Source: Alphaproteobacteria bacterium (lineage in GTDB: Bacteria > Pseudomonadota > Alphaproteobacteria > Rickettsiales > JABDBP01). Taken from it: a DNA stretch of 64,000 nt. The translations under genes were made by a program, and so were the position numbers. The notes below the pieces were generated by a model that made no database searches, was not told the DNA's origin, and was given only the letters and a program-made list of their open reading frames with translations. The stretch spans positions 22,622-86,621 of the forward strand of contig JABDBP010000004.1 in assembly GCA_013288565.1 (NCBI GenBank). Reading direction: 5' to 3'. Positions 1 through 7,852 of the stretch are shown piece by piece (position 1 is the stretch's first letter; each line of letters starts with the position of its first letter).

Positions 1-1825
1 GATCATTCTCAACATCGCCGATGGCGCGGAGCTGATCATCGGTTTCGGTGAAGGGGAACCTTGCACAGAATTCGTTATATTCGCCCTCCGGTGGCGTCAG
101 CGATTCAGCGGATTTCATTGCCCGCTCGGCAGCAATTTTTATGATTTCCTCGGCGGCGAGTTTGATGCGCTCTTTCAACCTTGCCTTGCGCGCCTGCCAT
201 GCCGCGCCGCCGAGTTTATCCAATGTGGCTGTGCTGTCTGCGCCACCATAGCGCGAAAGCAGGTCGATATTTTCCACCGGGATATAGAGCTTATCACCGC
301 CGTCATAAGTGAGTTTTAGGCATTCGTGCGGAGTCTGTTGGTTTAATGGAGTGGAAACCACCAGCGCTTCCAATCCCTCGAACCGGCCGATGCCATGTTC
401 CTTATGCACCAGGATTTCGCCAGGAGCGAAATTATAGGCCTCTGCCAAGAATTTTTCGCTGATGACTTTTTTCCTGGAGGCACGCAACGATTTCGGACCA
501 GTCAAATCCTGTTCGCTGAGTACCGCCATTTCGGCACTCTGGAATCCCTGGTCAAGCGGTAAGGAGAAAACGCCTATAGCACCCGACTCAGGCTGCCATT
601 CCTGCATGTTACGGCAGGAAATTTCGTGCTCTTTAAGCAGATATTCGATGCGACTTTTCGTGCCTTCGGAAAAACAGGCGATGTAAAATTGTTTATTTTT
701 TCCTAGATTATTTTTTAATATTTCAAACGGGCTTTGCATTAGTTCCTTTGATTTCAAATAATAATTTTCCGCCGGTTCAAAGCCCGCTTCGATTATATTT
801 CCCCCTTCCATTTTAAACGGAGAAAAGTCAGCGCTTGGGCTAACTTCCAGGATTTGCAAAAATTCTTTCCCGGCCAGATAAAGCGAATTGGGCGGCAGCG
901 CTTTATAACTTTCCTCCGGCGTTTCTCGGCGCGCGTGATGATATTCGTTTATGGTTTCCAATCTTTTTTCGGCAAGCAGGCGCGCTTCATGCGCGAGCGT
1001 GATTGTTGCATCCGAAAGATAGTCAAAAATCGTTTCCACCCTATCGTAAAACAGCGGCAACCAGTGCTCAAACCCGGTATATTTCCTCCCCTCGGATATA
1101 GCGGAAAACAGGGGATCGTCGCTAGTCACTGCGCCGAACATGCGGCGGTAATTCTCTTTGAAATTGCTTATGGATTCTGGAGTGAAAACCGCCTCCGACG
1201 CCGGAATTAATAAGAGGCTTTCCCTTTTGCCTTTTGTGATTTGTGTGGCCGGGTCGAAAGTACGGACCTGCTCCAGCATGTCGCCCAGAAAATCGAGCCG
1301 GAAGGCTTCGTCCGTGCCGCCGGACGGGAAAATATCGATGATGCCGCCGCGCACCGCATATTCGCCTTGCTCGGTGCATGTAGCAGCGCGGCCATATCCA
1401 GTAGCTTCCAGGTATGAGATTATTTTCTCGCGCCTTACCTCTTCACCGATTTTTAAATGCAGGAAGGAAAGAGATTTCTTTGCTGGGACACGTTGCAGCA
1501 CCGCGTTGACGGTGGTGATTACCAGGAATTTCCCGCCGTTGGAAAGCCGCACCAGCGCCTGCAGACGTTGGCTGGCGATTTCGGGATTGGGCGAGATTCG
1601 GTCATATGGCAAACAATCCCACGCAGGAAAATAAATCACTTCCAGTCGTGGATTAAAGAATTTCGCTGCCGCGCATAATTTTTCCGCCTGCTGGTCGTTG
1701 CGAGCGATGTGCAATATGGTTTTTTCCGCACCAAGAGTTGATAAAACCAGCCCCTCCGCGCCTTCAGGCAGCGCGGAAATCGTATAATGCCCCGGCTGCA
1801 AAAATATTCGGTTTAAATCTTTCAC
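1..1825 (-). CDS. mfd: Transcription-repair coupling factor Mfd, N-terminal part (cut by window edge)
   Basis: Mfd displaces RNA polymerase stalled at DNA lesions and recruits UvrA for strand-specific repair. About 608 codons are visible. The first ~450 residues form the UvrB-like region. Around residues 465-520 lies the Tudor-like RNA polymerase-interaction domain (HKEHGIGRFEG, then YIPVENIDLLSRYG). The helicase motor only begins at about residue 590 (FPFTETDDQLRAI), so the motor and C-terminus lie outside the window. The start is a GTG whose GTGA overlaps the TGA of sdhE, which implies translational coupling. The sdhE-mfd pairing is common in alphaproteobacteria. No frameshift is visible. 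Confidence 0.93.
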   Translation of the reverse strand, partial: MKDLNRIFLQPGHYTISALPEGAEGLVLSTLGAEKTILHIARNDQQAEKLCAAAKFFNPRLEVIYFPAWDCLPYDRISPNPEIASQRLQALVRLSNGGKFLVITTVNAVLQRVPAKKSLSFLHLKIGEEVRREKIISYLEATGYGRAATCTEQGEYAVRGGIIDIFPSGGTDEAFRLDFLGDMLEQVRTFDPATQITKGKRESLLLIPASEAVFTPESISNFKENYRRMFGAVTSDDPLFSAISEGRKYTGFEHWLPLFYDRVETIFDYLSDATITLAHEARLLAEKRLETINEYHHARRETPEESYKALPPNSLYLAGKEFLQILEVSPSADFSPFKMEGGNIIEAGFEPAENYYLKSKELMQSPFEILKNNLGKNKQFYIACFSEGTKSRIEYLLKEHEISCRNMQEWQPESGAIGVFSLPLDQGFQSAEMAVLSEQDLTGPKSLRASRKKVISEKFLAEAYNFAPGEILVHKEHGIGRFEGLEALVVSTPLNQQTPHECLKLTYDGGDKLYIPVENIDLLSRYGGADSTATLDKLGGAAWQARKARLKERIKLAAEEIIKIAAERAMKSAESLTPPEGEYNEFCARFPFTETDDQLRAIGDVEND

Positions 1826-2082
1826 ACTGGGCGGAAATTTATCAATAATCTGGTCACTTTATTGTCGTGGAACGATGGCAGCGGTTCCTTACGGGTTATC
1901 CAATTATAAATATCCTGATCGCTCTCATTGAGGAATTTCTCGTAAAAATCAAGCTCGGAATCAGTAAATCCGGGCAAGAACTTTTCTGCGAAAGCACCCA
2001 AAAAAATATCCATTTCCTTCACGCCGCGGTAATTGCTCTGGTATTTAAGCCGCTTCAGTTTTACAGCTTTGAGGACGGGCAT
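1822..2082 (-). CDS. sdhE: FAD assembly factor SdhE (succinate dehydrogenase assembly)
   Basis: This 86-residue protein matches the SdhE/Sdh5/YgfY family, which helps attach FAD covalently to the succinate dehydrogenase flavoprotein. The family signature RGxxE appears as RGVKEMD near residue 20, followed by a compact helical region with an acidic FTDSELDFYEKFL segment. Its ATG shares one base with the TAA of the upstream methyltransferase-like gene (TAATG), and its TGA overlaps the GTG of mfd, so three genes form a tightly packed leftward operon. Length is normal for the family. No sdh structural genes are in the window. Confidence 0.9.
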   Translation of the reverse strand: MPVLKAVKLKRLKYQSNYRGVKEMDIFLGAFAEKFLPGFTDSELDFYEKFLNESDQDIYNWITRKEPLPSFHDNKVTRLLINFRPV

Positions 2083-2798
2083 TACACAGTTAAAATGCCA
2101 GTTTTTTTCAGTATCCGGATGCCAAGCGTCAGTAGCAGAACCAGAACCAGCAGCGCGCCGGATGGCCCCCAGTTGGAGAAACCGGACTTATACATATGCA
2201 GAAACAATAGCGCTATAGCCGAACTTGCGAAGGTGCTGTAATCCTTAATGAGGACCTTTTTATAGTTGAACTGCATATCCTGCGTTGCTGCCCGGAATTT
2301 ACGGAAATTGGGAATCCATTTTGGTACGATCTGGCAATATTTTGCATATTCTGACCCAAATTTTCCCTTCAAGAAATATTCCTCCGCCGCGATGATGCTT
2401 TCATAAATAAACCAGAACGAGCCGATGCCGATCACCATCACCCACAAATTGCCGTCGGTTACGAATATGCCGGAATAGATAAGCATGTTGGCAAAATAAA
2501 GCGGGTTGCGGGAGAGGTTGAAGAATCCTTCGGTCACTAGGGTTTCGGCGAAAACCTGTTTGTTCAGGCCACCGCGTTTTATGTAAGCAAAACCTACGAC
2601 TACAGCACGAAGCGACAGCCCCGAAAAAACCATCAGTGCGCCAATCCAATCGCTTATATCCCCCAGATATCCGCGGCCGAACATTTCATGGCTCGGCATG
2701 AACGCGAAGAAAAGAATAACAAGAATGATCGGAAAAACTAAATTGCGGTAGCGGAAGAAAAAATCCCCGATTTTTACCAGCGGGCTTTTTTGCTGCAT
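2082..2798 (-). CDS. Isoprenylcysteine carboxyl methyltransferase (ICMT)-like membrane methyltransferase
   Basis: A 238-residue polytopic membrane protein with about six hydrophobic segments. The C-terminal half carries the ICMT/PEMT-like signature: TEGFFNLSRNPLYFANML near residue 88, then AAEEYFLKGKFGSEYAKYC, where the RNPLY and E..L...FG..Y elements form the SAM-binding part of the family. Bacterial members methylate varied lipids or small molecules, and the substrate cannot be read from sequence. The gene is translationally coupled to sdhE. Immediately upstream is a mobile-element-like repeat that separates it from cmoA. It could equally be called a phospholipid methyltransferase-like protein. 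Confidence 0.75.
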   Translation of the reverse strand: MQQKSPLVKIGDFFFRYRNLVFPIILVILFFAFMPSHEMFGRGYLGDISDWIGALMVFSGLSLRAVVVGFAYIKRGGLNKQVFAETLVTEGFFNLSRNPLYFANMLIYSGIFVTDGNLWVMVIGIGSFWFIYESIIAAEEYFLKGKFGSEYAKYCQIVPKWIPNFRKFRAATQDMQFNYKKVLIKDYSTFASSAIALLFLHMYKSGFSNWGPSGALLVLVLLLTLGIRILKKTGILTV

Positions 2799-2813
2799 TA
2801 TTTTAACTGCGCC

Positions 2814-3092
2814 TTAGAGCCTGTCTTGAAAGTATTCATGGATGCGCCGTAAAGCAAATTTCGCCAAGGCGCAAGGGAAAATGTGAGAGCATAGCCTGTC
2901 CTATGGTCGAGCATTTTACTGCCGCGGATTGGCGAAATTTGCCACGGCCCGAAGGGTTGCGCTGAAAATGCGTGTCTAAAAGCAAAAAACGCTTGCAGGT
3001 AGGTTCCGCTACCTGAGGCACATTTTTCGCTTTTATCCATCGCATTTTCAAATCGCAACGCATCTCGTGAATCCTTTCAAGACAGGCTCTAA
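2814..3092. repeat. MITE-like element with 19-bp perfect terminal inverted repeats
   Basis: A perfect 19-bp inverted repeat bounds the element: TTAGAGCCTGTCTTGAAAG at 2814-2832 and its reverse complement at 3074-3092. The similarity extends inward imperfectly for about 14 more bases (ATTCA, GATGCG). The outermost TA on each side would fit a TA target duplication with ends starting GAGCCTGTC. Inside, GCAAATTTCGCCAA (from 2864) pairs with TTGGCGAAATTTGC (from 2931), and CAGGTAG/CTACCTG near 2996-3015 forms a hairpin. No transposase fits in 279 bp, so it is best read as a non-autonomous element of IS5- or IS630-type origin. It fills the gap between cmoA and the ICMT-like gene. Apparent reading frames inside it are not supported as genes. 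Confidence 0.8.
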
Positions 3093-3095
3093 GCC

Positions 3096-3866
3096 CTATT
3101 TTACCGCAATTATTCCGCAGAAATTATACCAGCGAAAAAACACTTCCACATGTTTGAATCCGACTTCGCGCAGCAGTTCGAAATTTTCTTCCATGCGGTA
3201 GGGGATGAGAACATTTTCCAGGGCCTCGCGTTTGTTGGCGATTTCCGTTTCCGAATAACCGTTGCGTTTCTTGAAATCGTAATAATGATCGATGAACAAG
3301 CGGTTGAACAGCGAATCCTCGCTGGTCAGTTTTTCAATCAAAATCAGACAGCCGTTGTCGTTCATACCATCGAAAATCTGGCGCACGACCCGCTCGCGGT
3401 ATAACGGCCGCACAAATTGCAGCGTTAGCAGCATGGTGACGAGCGAGGCGTTTTCGAGATGTAAACCACGATTCAAATCGCAAATCCCGAGTTCATAAGG
3501 ATGTGTGAATTTCTCGAGCGCGAATTTCTCCTCAGCTTTGGCGAGCATTTCTTGGGAATTATCCAGACCGATGAATTTTACCTTGGGCTTAAGCATCCTA
3601 TCCAGCATTATCATGGTAGTGCCAGTGGAGCAGCCGATATCATAAACATTGGTGCCGCTGACCGCGAAATCTTGCGCCAGCTCCGCTGTCATCCGCTGCA
3701 TCTCGAGATAATACGGAACCGAGCGGCTGACCATATCGTCGAACACCGAGGCGACTTTCTTGTCGAACTGGAAATCCGCCGCGCTGTAGGATTGGTTGAA
3801 AACCTCGTCCCTCTCGAACAGGTTCGCAAGATTCTTGCCTGTGAGCCTATTTGTTATTTTTGGCAT
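3096..3866 (-). CDS. cmoA: Carboxy-S-adenosyl-L-methionine synthase CmoA
   Basis: CmoA converts SAM and prephenate to carboxy-SAM, used by CmoB to make the wobble uridine modification cmo5U34 in tRNA. The 256-residue protein follows the family from end to end: [20 protein letters not shown] near residue 34, SAM-binding [11 protein letters not shown] near 74, [17 protein letters not shown] near 187, and the C-terminal [13 protein letters not shown], matching E. coli FQCFNFGSLVALK. A cmoB gene is not in the window. It is divergent from queH, another tRNA wobble-modification gene, across a 99-bp AT-rich gap that probably holds both promoters. Confidence 0.88.
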   Translation of the reverse strand: MPKITNRLTGKNLANLFERDEVFNQSYSAADFQFDKKVASVFDDMVSRSVPYYLEMQRMTAELAQDFAVSGTNVYDIGCSTGTTMIMLDRMLKPKVKFIGLDNSQEMLAKAEEKFALEKFTHPYELGICDLNRGLHLENASLVTMLLTLQFVRPLYRERVVRQIFDGMNDNGCLILIEKLTSEDSLFNRLFIDHYYDFKKRNGYSETEIANKREALENVLIPYRMEENFELLREVGFKHVEVFFRWYNFCGIIAVK

Positions 3867-3965
3867 AATGAACCTCTACTTAGCAGAAAGTCCTAGAAAA
3901 ATCAAGCTTGTCACTATTTAATTCAACTTGATATTTCATTTTTATTAACGATTATTACCTGGATT

Positions 3966-4613
3966 ATGGCCAATAGGGAAAAACTAGCGCCACCGGACGG
4001 CGGAAATACAGTGCTGCTGCATAGCTGCTGCGCGCCCTGCGCCGGGGAGTTGATGGAAGCGATGGCCGAATCCGGCATCAAACTCACCATATTCTTCTAT
4101 AATCCAAACATTCACCCGAAAAGAGAATATGAAATTCGGAAATCCGAGAATATCCGCTACGCCGAAAAAATGGGAATTCCGTTCGTGGACGCCGATTATG
4201 ACGTGCAAAACTGGTTTTCCCGCGCTAGGGGCTTAGAACACGAACCTGAGCGGGGAATCCGCTGCACCAAATGTTTCGACATGCGTTTCGAACGTACCGC
4301 CCTTTACGCTCATGAACACGGATTTTCCATATTTACCAGTAGCTTAGGTCTATCCCGCTGGAAAAACATGGACCAGATTAACGATTGCGGAGTACGTGCC
4401 GCCGCGCATTACCCGGATTTAAGCTACTGGGATTACAACTGGCGCAAAAACGGCGGATCGGCGCGGATGTATGAAATCGCCAAACGCGAGAATTTCTACC
4501 AGCAGGAATATTGCGGCTGCATATTCTCACTTCGCGACACCAACGAATGGCGCGAAAAAAACGGCCGGGAAAAAATCGCCATCGGCGAGAAGTTTTACGG
4601 CCATTCGGTTTAA
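3966..4613 (+). CDS. queH: Epoxyqueuosine reductase QueH
   Basis: QueH (formerly DUF208) carries out the last step of queuosine synthesis, reducing epoxyqueuosine in tRNA; it is the non-homologous alternative to QueG. The 215-residue protein shows the expected cysteine clusters for a 4Fe-4S and adjacent iron site: LLHSCCAPC near residues 18-26, RCTKC near 98-102 and EYCGC near 180-184. Length is normal. Its TAA shares a base with the ATG of pabC (TAATG), so the two are coupled. With the divergent cmoA it forms a small tRNA-modification neighbourhood. Confidence 0.9.
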   Translation: MANREKLAPPDGGNTVLLHSCCAPCAGELMEAMAESGIKLTIFFYNPNIHPKREYEIRKSENIRYAEKMGIPFVDADYDVQNWFSRARGLEHEPERGIRCTKCFDMRFERTALYAHEHGFSIFTSSLGLSRWKNMDQINDCGVRAAAHYPDLSYWDYNWRKNGGSARMYEIAKRENFYQQEYCGCIFSLRDTNEWREKNGREKIAIGEKFYGHSV

Positions 4614-5422
4614 TGCAAAGCTACGTCAACGGGGAATTTCATTCTGCCGATAAAGCAAAAATCTCCATCCGCGACCGGGGTTTTAGGCTCGGTGACGGCG
4701 CGTTTGAAACCATATTGGTTCACGCCGGTATGCCATATCAATTGGCGTTGCATATGGAGCGGCTAGAGAAATCGCTTAAATATTTAAAGATCAAAGCCGG
4801 GACAAAAAAATTCCCCAAAATCATAAGAACAATCATCGCAAAAAATAAAATCTGCGAGGGTTTTGTGCGCGTCGCCGTCACTAGAGGGCAATCCGGATTC
4901 GGTTATTCGGCGAAAAATACCGGGAATCCATCTATCATCGTCGAAACGGAAAAATCTGGGACAACAAAACTAAAGCCGGCAAAATTATGGCTGAGTTCTT
5001 ACATGAAACCGCTGCCTATGCCGGGGAAAATCATCGGCAATATCAATTCGCTGCTATCGCGGATCGAGGCCGAGGAAAACAATTGCCTGGATTCTCTTTT
5101 ACTGGATGGCGAAGAAAAAATATGCGAAACTTCGTCGGCTAATATTTTTTGGTTTTTAGGGCGCAAATTATTTACGCCGAAATCTGGCATAGTGGAAGGT
5201 ACAATAAGAAGCGCCGTCATCCGGCTGTCGCCGTTTCCGGTCGTGCGCGGGGATTTTACCCTGGCCGATTTGAAAAAAGCCGATGCGGTTTTCGTAACCA
5301 ACGTCGCCTGGGGAATATTGCCTGTTAAGGAATTGCAGCCCTTGGGTCTGAAATGGAAGAACCATAAGAAAACAAAAATCCTCGCACAGCTGCTGGAAGC
5401 AGACATCCATGGAATGGGTTGA
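4613..5422 (+). CDS. pabC: Aminodeoxychorismate lyase PabC-like (class IV PLP aminotransferase fold)
   Basis: A 269-residue class IV pyridoxal-phosphate enzyme that likely splits 4-amino-4-deoxychorismate into p-aminobenzoate and pyruvate for folate synthesis. The start chosen is the ATG coupled to the queH stop; it gives the family N-terminus YVNGEF followed by SIRDRGFRLGDGAFET. The PLP lysine is in SSYMKPLP and the cofactor-binding ETSSANIFW element is present. Longer readings starting inside queH would add residues with no family match. Its 3' end overlaps pabB by 14 bp, which supports PabC rather than a branched-chain or D-amino-acid aminotransferase, though the fold alone does not separate these. 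Confidence 0.85.
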   Translation: MQSYVNGEFHSADKAKISIRDRGFRLGDGAFETILVHAGMPYQLALHMERLEKSLKYLKIKAGTKKFPKIIRTIIAKNKICEGFVRVAVTRGQSGFGYSAKNTGNPSIIVETEKSGTTKLKPAKLWLSSYMKPLPMPGKIIGNINSLLSRIEAEENNCLDSLLLDGEEKICETSSANIFWFLGRKLFTPKSGIVEGTIRSAVIRLSPFPVVRGDFTLADLKKADAVFVTNVAWGILPVKELQPLGLKWKNHKKTKILAQLLEADIHGMG

Positions 5423-6605
5423 GCCTTTAGCTCTGGCCGGAAGAATTCCGACGGAAGAAAAATGTTTCGCGTTGCTTTATTCGGGACTTAGGACAGACTC
5501 TACCGGGCGCTATTCATATTTAGCTCTCGGGCCACGCGATGAAATAATTTCCGATGATTTCCCGCAATTGCCGGACGGAAAAAAGTGGTTCGGCTATTTC
5601 GGGTATGGCTTAAAAAATCGCCTCGAAAAATTGCCGAAAGATTCACCGGGAATCATCAACCTGCCTGATTGCTGGCTGGTGAATTATGAAACCGTCCTGG
5701 TTTTCGATCGTGATGAGAAAAAAATCAAGGTTTTGGGAGATACGCCAAATTTTTCATCACCCTGCGAATCAGTGAAGTCGGCGGTACTGGATGACCTTAA
5801 ATCCAACATGACCAAACCAGCATACTTGGAAAAAGTCCGCGCCATAAAGGAGCATATCGCGGCGGGCGACGTCTATCAGGCGAACCTAACCCGCAAGTTT
5901 TATGGAAAATTTGAGAGCGCCCCCTCCCCCACTCTGATATTCGAAAATCTCTGCCGCTTGAGTCCTGCACCATATAGCTGCCTGATGAAAATGGGTGAAC
6001 ATTACATCATCTCCTCCAGCCCGGAATTGTTTTTGAAAATCGACAAGATCGGAAACATCGAATCCCGCCCGATAAAAGGAACCACAGCAATAAGTGACAA
6101 AAAATCGGATTTGGCAGAATCGGAAAAAGACCGGGCGGAAAATTTGATGATCGTCGACCTGGTGCGAAATGATTTATCGCGCTGTTGCATCCCCGGCTCA
6201 GTGAGGGTGAAAAGCCTGTTCGATATCACAAGCTACGCGGCGTTGCACCATATGTCCTCGACCGTTACCGGGAAAAAAAGGCCGGAAACCCGGGTGATAC
6301 AGGTGGTAAAAGATTGTTTTCCGCCAGGCAGCATGACAGGGGCGCCAAAGATAAAAGCGATGGAAATATGTTCCAAAACGGAGGGAATGGCACGCGGGGT
6401 TTATAGCGGCACACTCGGCTGGATTTCCAATGAAGAGGCAGAATTATCGGTGGTGATCCGCACCATAATAATCCGCGGGCAAGAATTCGAATTCCAAGTC
6501 GGCGGCGCCATCACCCATGATTCCGACCCAGAAGCAGAATGGCGGGAAACCATATTGAAGGCCGAGGGGATAAGGAAGGCACTGGGGATAAAAAACCTTA
6601 TATAA
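5409..6605 (+). CDS. pabB: Aminodeoxychorismate synthase component I PabB
   Basis: PabB aminates chorismate to aminodeoxychorismate using ammonia from a PabA glutaminase. The 398-residue protein is on the short side because the N-terminal domain is reduced. The chorismate-binding domain is complete: GDVYQANLTRKF, SSPELFLKI, RPIKGTTAIS, IVDLVRNDLSR and CFPPGSMTGAPKIKAMEI. The PIKGT lysine is typical of PabB, whereas anthranilate synthase TrpE has PIAGT. It overlaps pabC by 14 bp. No pabA lies in the window, so the glutaminase must be elsewhere or shared with TrpG. Confidence 0.9.
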   Translation: MEWVEPLALAGRIPTEEKCFALLYSGLRTDSTGRYSYLALGPRDEIISDDFPQLPDGKKWFGYFGYGLKNRLEKLPKDSPGIINLPDCWLVNYETVLVFDRDEKKIKVLGDTPNFSSPCESVKSAVLDDLKSNMTKPAYLEKVRAIKEHIAAGDVYQANLTRKFYGKFESAPSPTLIFENLCRLSPAPYSCLMKMGEHYIISSSPELFLKIDKIGNIESRPIKGTTAISDKKSDLAESEKDRAENLMIVDLVRNDLSRCCIPGSVRVKSLFDITSYAALHHMSSTVTGKKRPETRVIQVVKDCFPPGSMTGAPKIKAMEICSKTEGMARGVYSGTLGWISNEEAELSVVIRTIIIRGQEFEFQVGGAITHDSDPEAEWRETILKAEGIRKALGIKNLI

Positions 6606-6665
6606 AATTTATGCTGGTTTCTTATTATTGCAAATTAACTTTAATGGCATTAGTAAGGATTATTG

Positions 6666-7391
6666 ATGCCTTTAACCAAAAGAGAGTTCAACAAATCCCT
6701 GCTTGGGCTGGCTTCATTGCTGGCCACTAGCGGGTTAATGGAGGAAATAATGGCAAACCCGGCATTCGCAACCGAAACTAAAACCAAAGAGGAAACCATG
6801 CCTTTCACGCTTCCCAGCCTACCCTTCGCCGAAAACGCGCTTGAGCCTTACATGTCGGCCAAAACCTTTAGCTTCCATCATGGCAAGCACCATAAGGCTT
6901 ATGTCGACAACTTAAATAAATTGATCGCCGGAACGGATATGGAGAAGGCGAGCCTCGAGGAAATCATCAAGGCAACGACTAAGGATTCGACGAAACAGGG
7001 AATTTTCAATAATTCCGCGCAGGTATGGAACCATACGTTCTTCTGGAACTCTATGAAACCAAACGGCGGCGGCAAGCCCTCTGGCAATTTGGCGAAGAAA
7101 ATTGATTCCGATTTTGGCAGCCTAGATAAATTTAAGGAGGATTTCAAAACCGCCGCGACCACGCAATTCGGCAGCGGCTGGGCCTGGCTGGTTTCCGATG
7201 GCGGGAAACTAAAAATCATCAAAACCGCGAATGCCGACCTGCCGCTGGCGCACGGGCAAAAGGCGCTGCTCACCTGCGACGTCTGGGAGCACGCATATTA
7301 CCTGGATTACCAGAACCGCCGGCCGGATTTCGTTAGCACTTTTCTGGATAAACTCGTGAACTGGGATTTCGCAGCGAAGAATTTGGGCTAA
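6666..7391 (+). CDS. sodB: Fe/Mn superoxide dismutase with export-like N-terminal extension
   Basis: Converts superoxide to peroxide and oxygen. Residues 45-241 are a full-length Fe/Mn SOD: FSFHHGKHHKAYV, QVWNHTFFW, FGSGWAWLV and DVWEHAYYLDYQN carry the metal ligands His, His, Asp, His. The first 44 residues are unusual: TKREFNKSLLGLASLLA resembles a Tat signal but has KR instead of RR. The internal codon at 6798 starts the usual cytosolic SodB sequence (MPFTLPSLPF) and has its own Shine-Dalgarno-like AAGAGGA five bases upstream, so two isoforms are possible. A TTG at 6663 precedes the chosen ATG. The stop overlaps the fliS stop from the other strand. Confidence 0.92.
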   Translation: MPLTKREFNKSLLGLASLLATSGLMEEIMANPAFATETKTKEETMPFTLPSLPFAENALEPYMSAKTFSFHHGKHHKAYVDNLNKLIAGTDMEKASLEEIIKATTKDSTKQGIFNNSAQVWNHTFFWNSMKPNGGGKPSGNLAKKIDSDFGSLDKFKEDFKTAATTQFGSGWAWLVSDGGKLKIIKTANADLPLAHGQKALLTCDVWEHAYYLDYQNRRPDFVSTFLDKLVNWDFAAKNLG

Positions 7392-7840
7392 ATCGAAACC
7401 GCGACAGATTCCAGTTTTGCCGAAAGGCTTTCCTGGCTGGGGATAGTATTGGCGGCATCGCCCCCGGAAGTAGAATTGCTGATTCCCTCCCAAGTATCGC
7501 GCATTTTTTTCAGGTCCTGGATTATCCCATCGCAATCCTTGACGCTTCTGCTCTGGTTCAAGGCCATCATCCTAAGATTCGTTGTAACGTAGAAATTGAA
7601 CAGTATATGGGCGATTTTTCCGTCGCCTTGCGTGAAATCCAGACAGGATTGCAGGCCGAGCAGAATTTTGCAGGCGCGTTCCAGGTTGTTGAACCGGTCT
7701 GCTATCCGGTTTTCCTCGATGGCATGGCGCGCCTGCATTGCGAATTTTATAATTCCGTCGTAAAGCATAACTATCCGGCGGACGCTGCCTACTGTTTCGC
7801 GGGCGATTCCATAGGCCGAGCATTGTTTTTTATACATCAT
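7388..7840 (-). CDS. fliS: Flagellar secretion chaperone FliS
   Basis: FliS binds the C-terminus of newly made flagellin and delivers it to the flagellar export gate. The 150-residue helical protein shows the FliS pattern: MLYDGIIKFAMQARHAIEENR near residues 25-45, a LERACKILLGLQSCLDF helix, and NFYVTTNLRMMALNQS. A low-complexity C-terminal tail (SNSTSGGDA) follows. It lies 12 bp downstream of fliD, the normal partner, and has a clear TAGGAGA ribosome site. Two adjacent ATG codons are possible starts. It converges on sodB with stop codons overlapping by 3-4 bases. Confidence 0.9.
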   Translation of the reverse strand: MMYKKQCSAYGIARETVGSVRRIVMLYDGIIKFAMQARHAIEENRIADRFNNLERACKILLGLQSCLDFTQGDGKIAHILFNFYVTTNLRMMALNQSRSVKDCDGIIQDLKKMRDTWEGISNSTSGGDAANTIPSQESLSAKLESVAVSI

Positions 7841-7852
7841 ATGCTCTCCTAA

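Noticed and set aside
2798..3063. Open reading frames inside the 279-bp inverted-repeat element
   Set aside because: They are products of the repeat, overlap in two frames, have no ribosome site and no family match.
4511..4612. Earlier start for pabC inside queH
   Set aside because: Would add 34 residues unlike any aminotransferase; the coupled TAATG start gives the conserved N-terminus.
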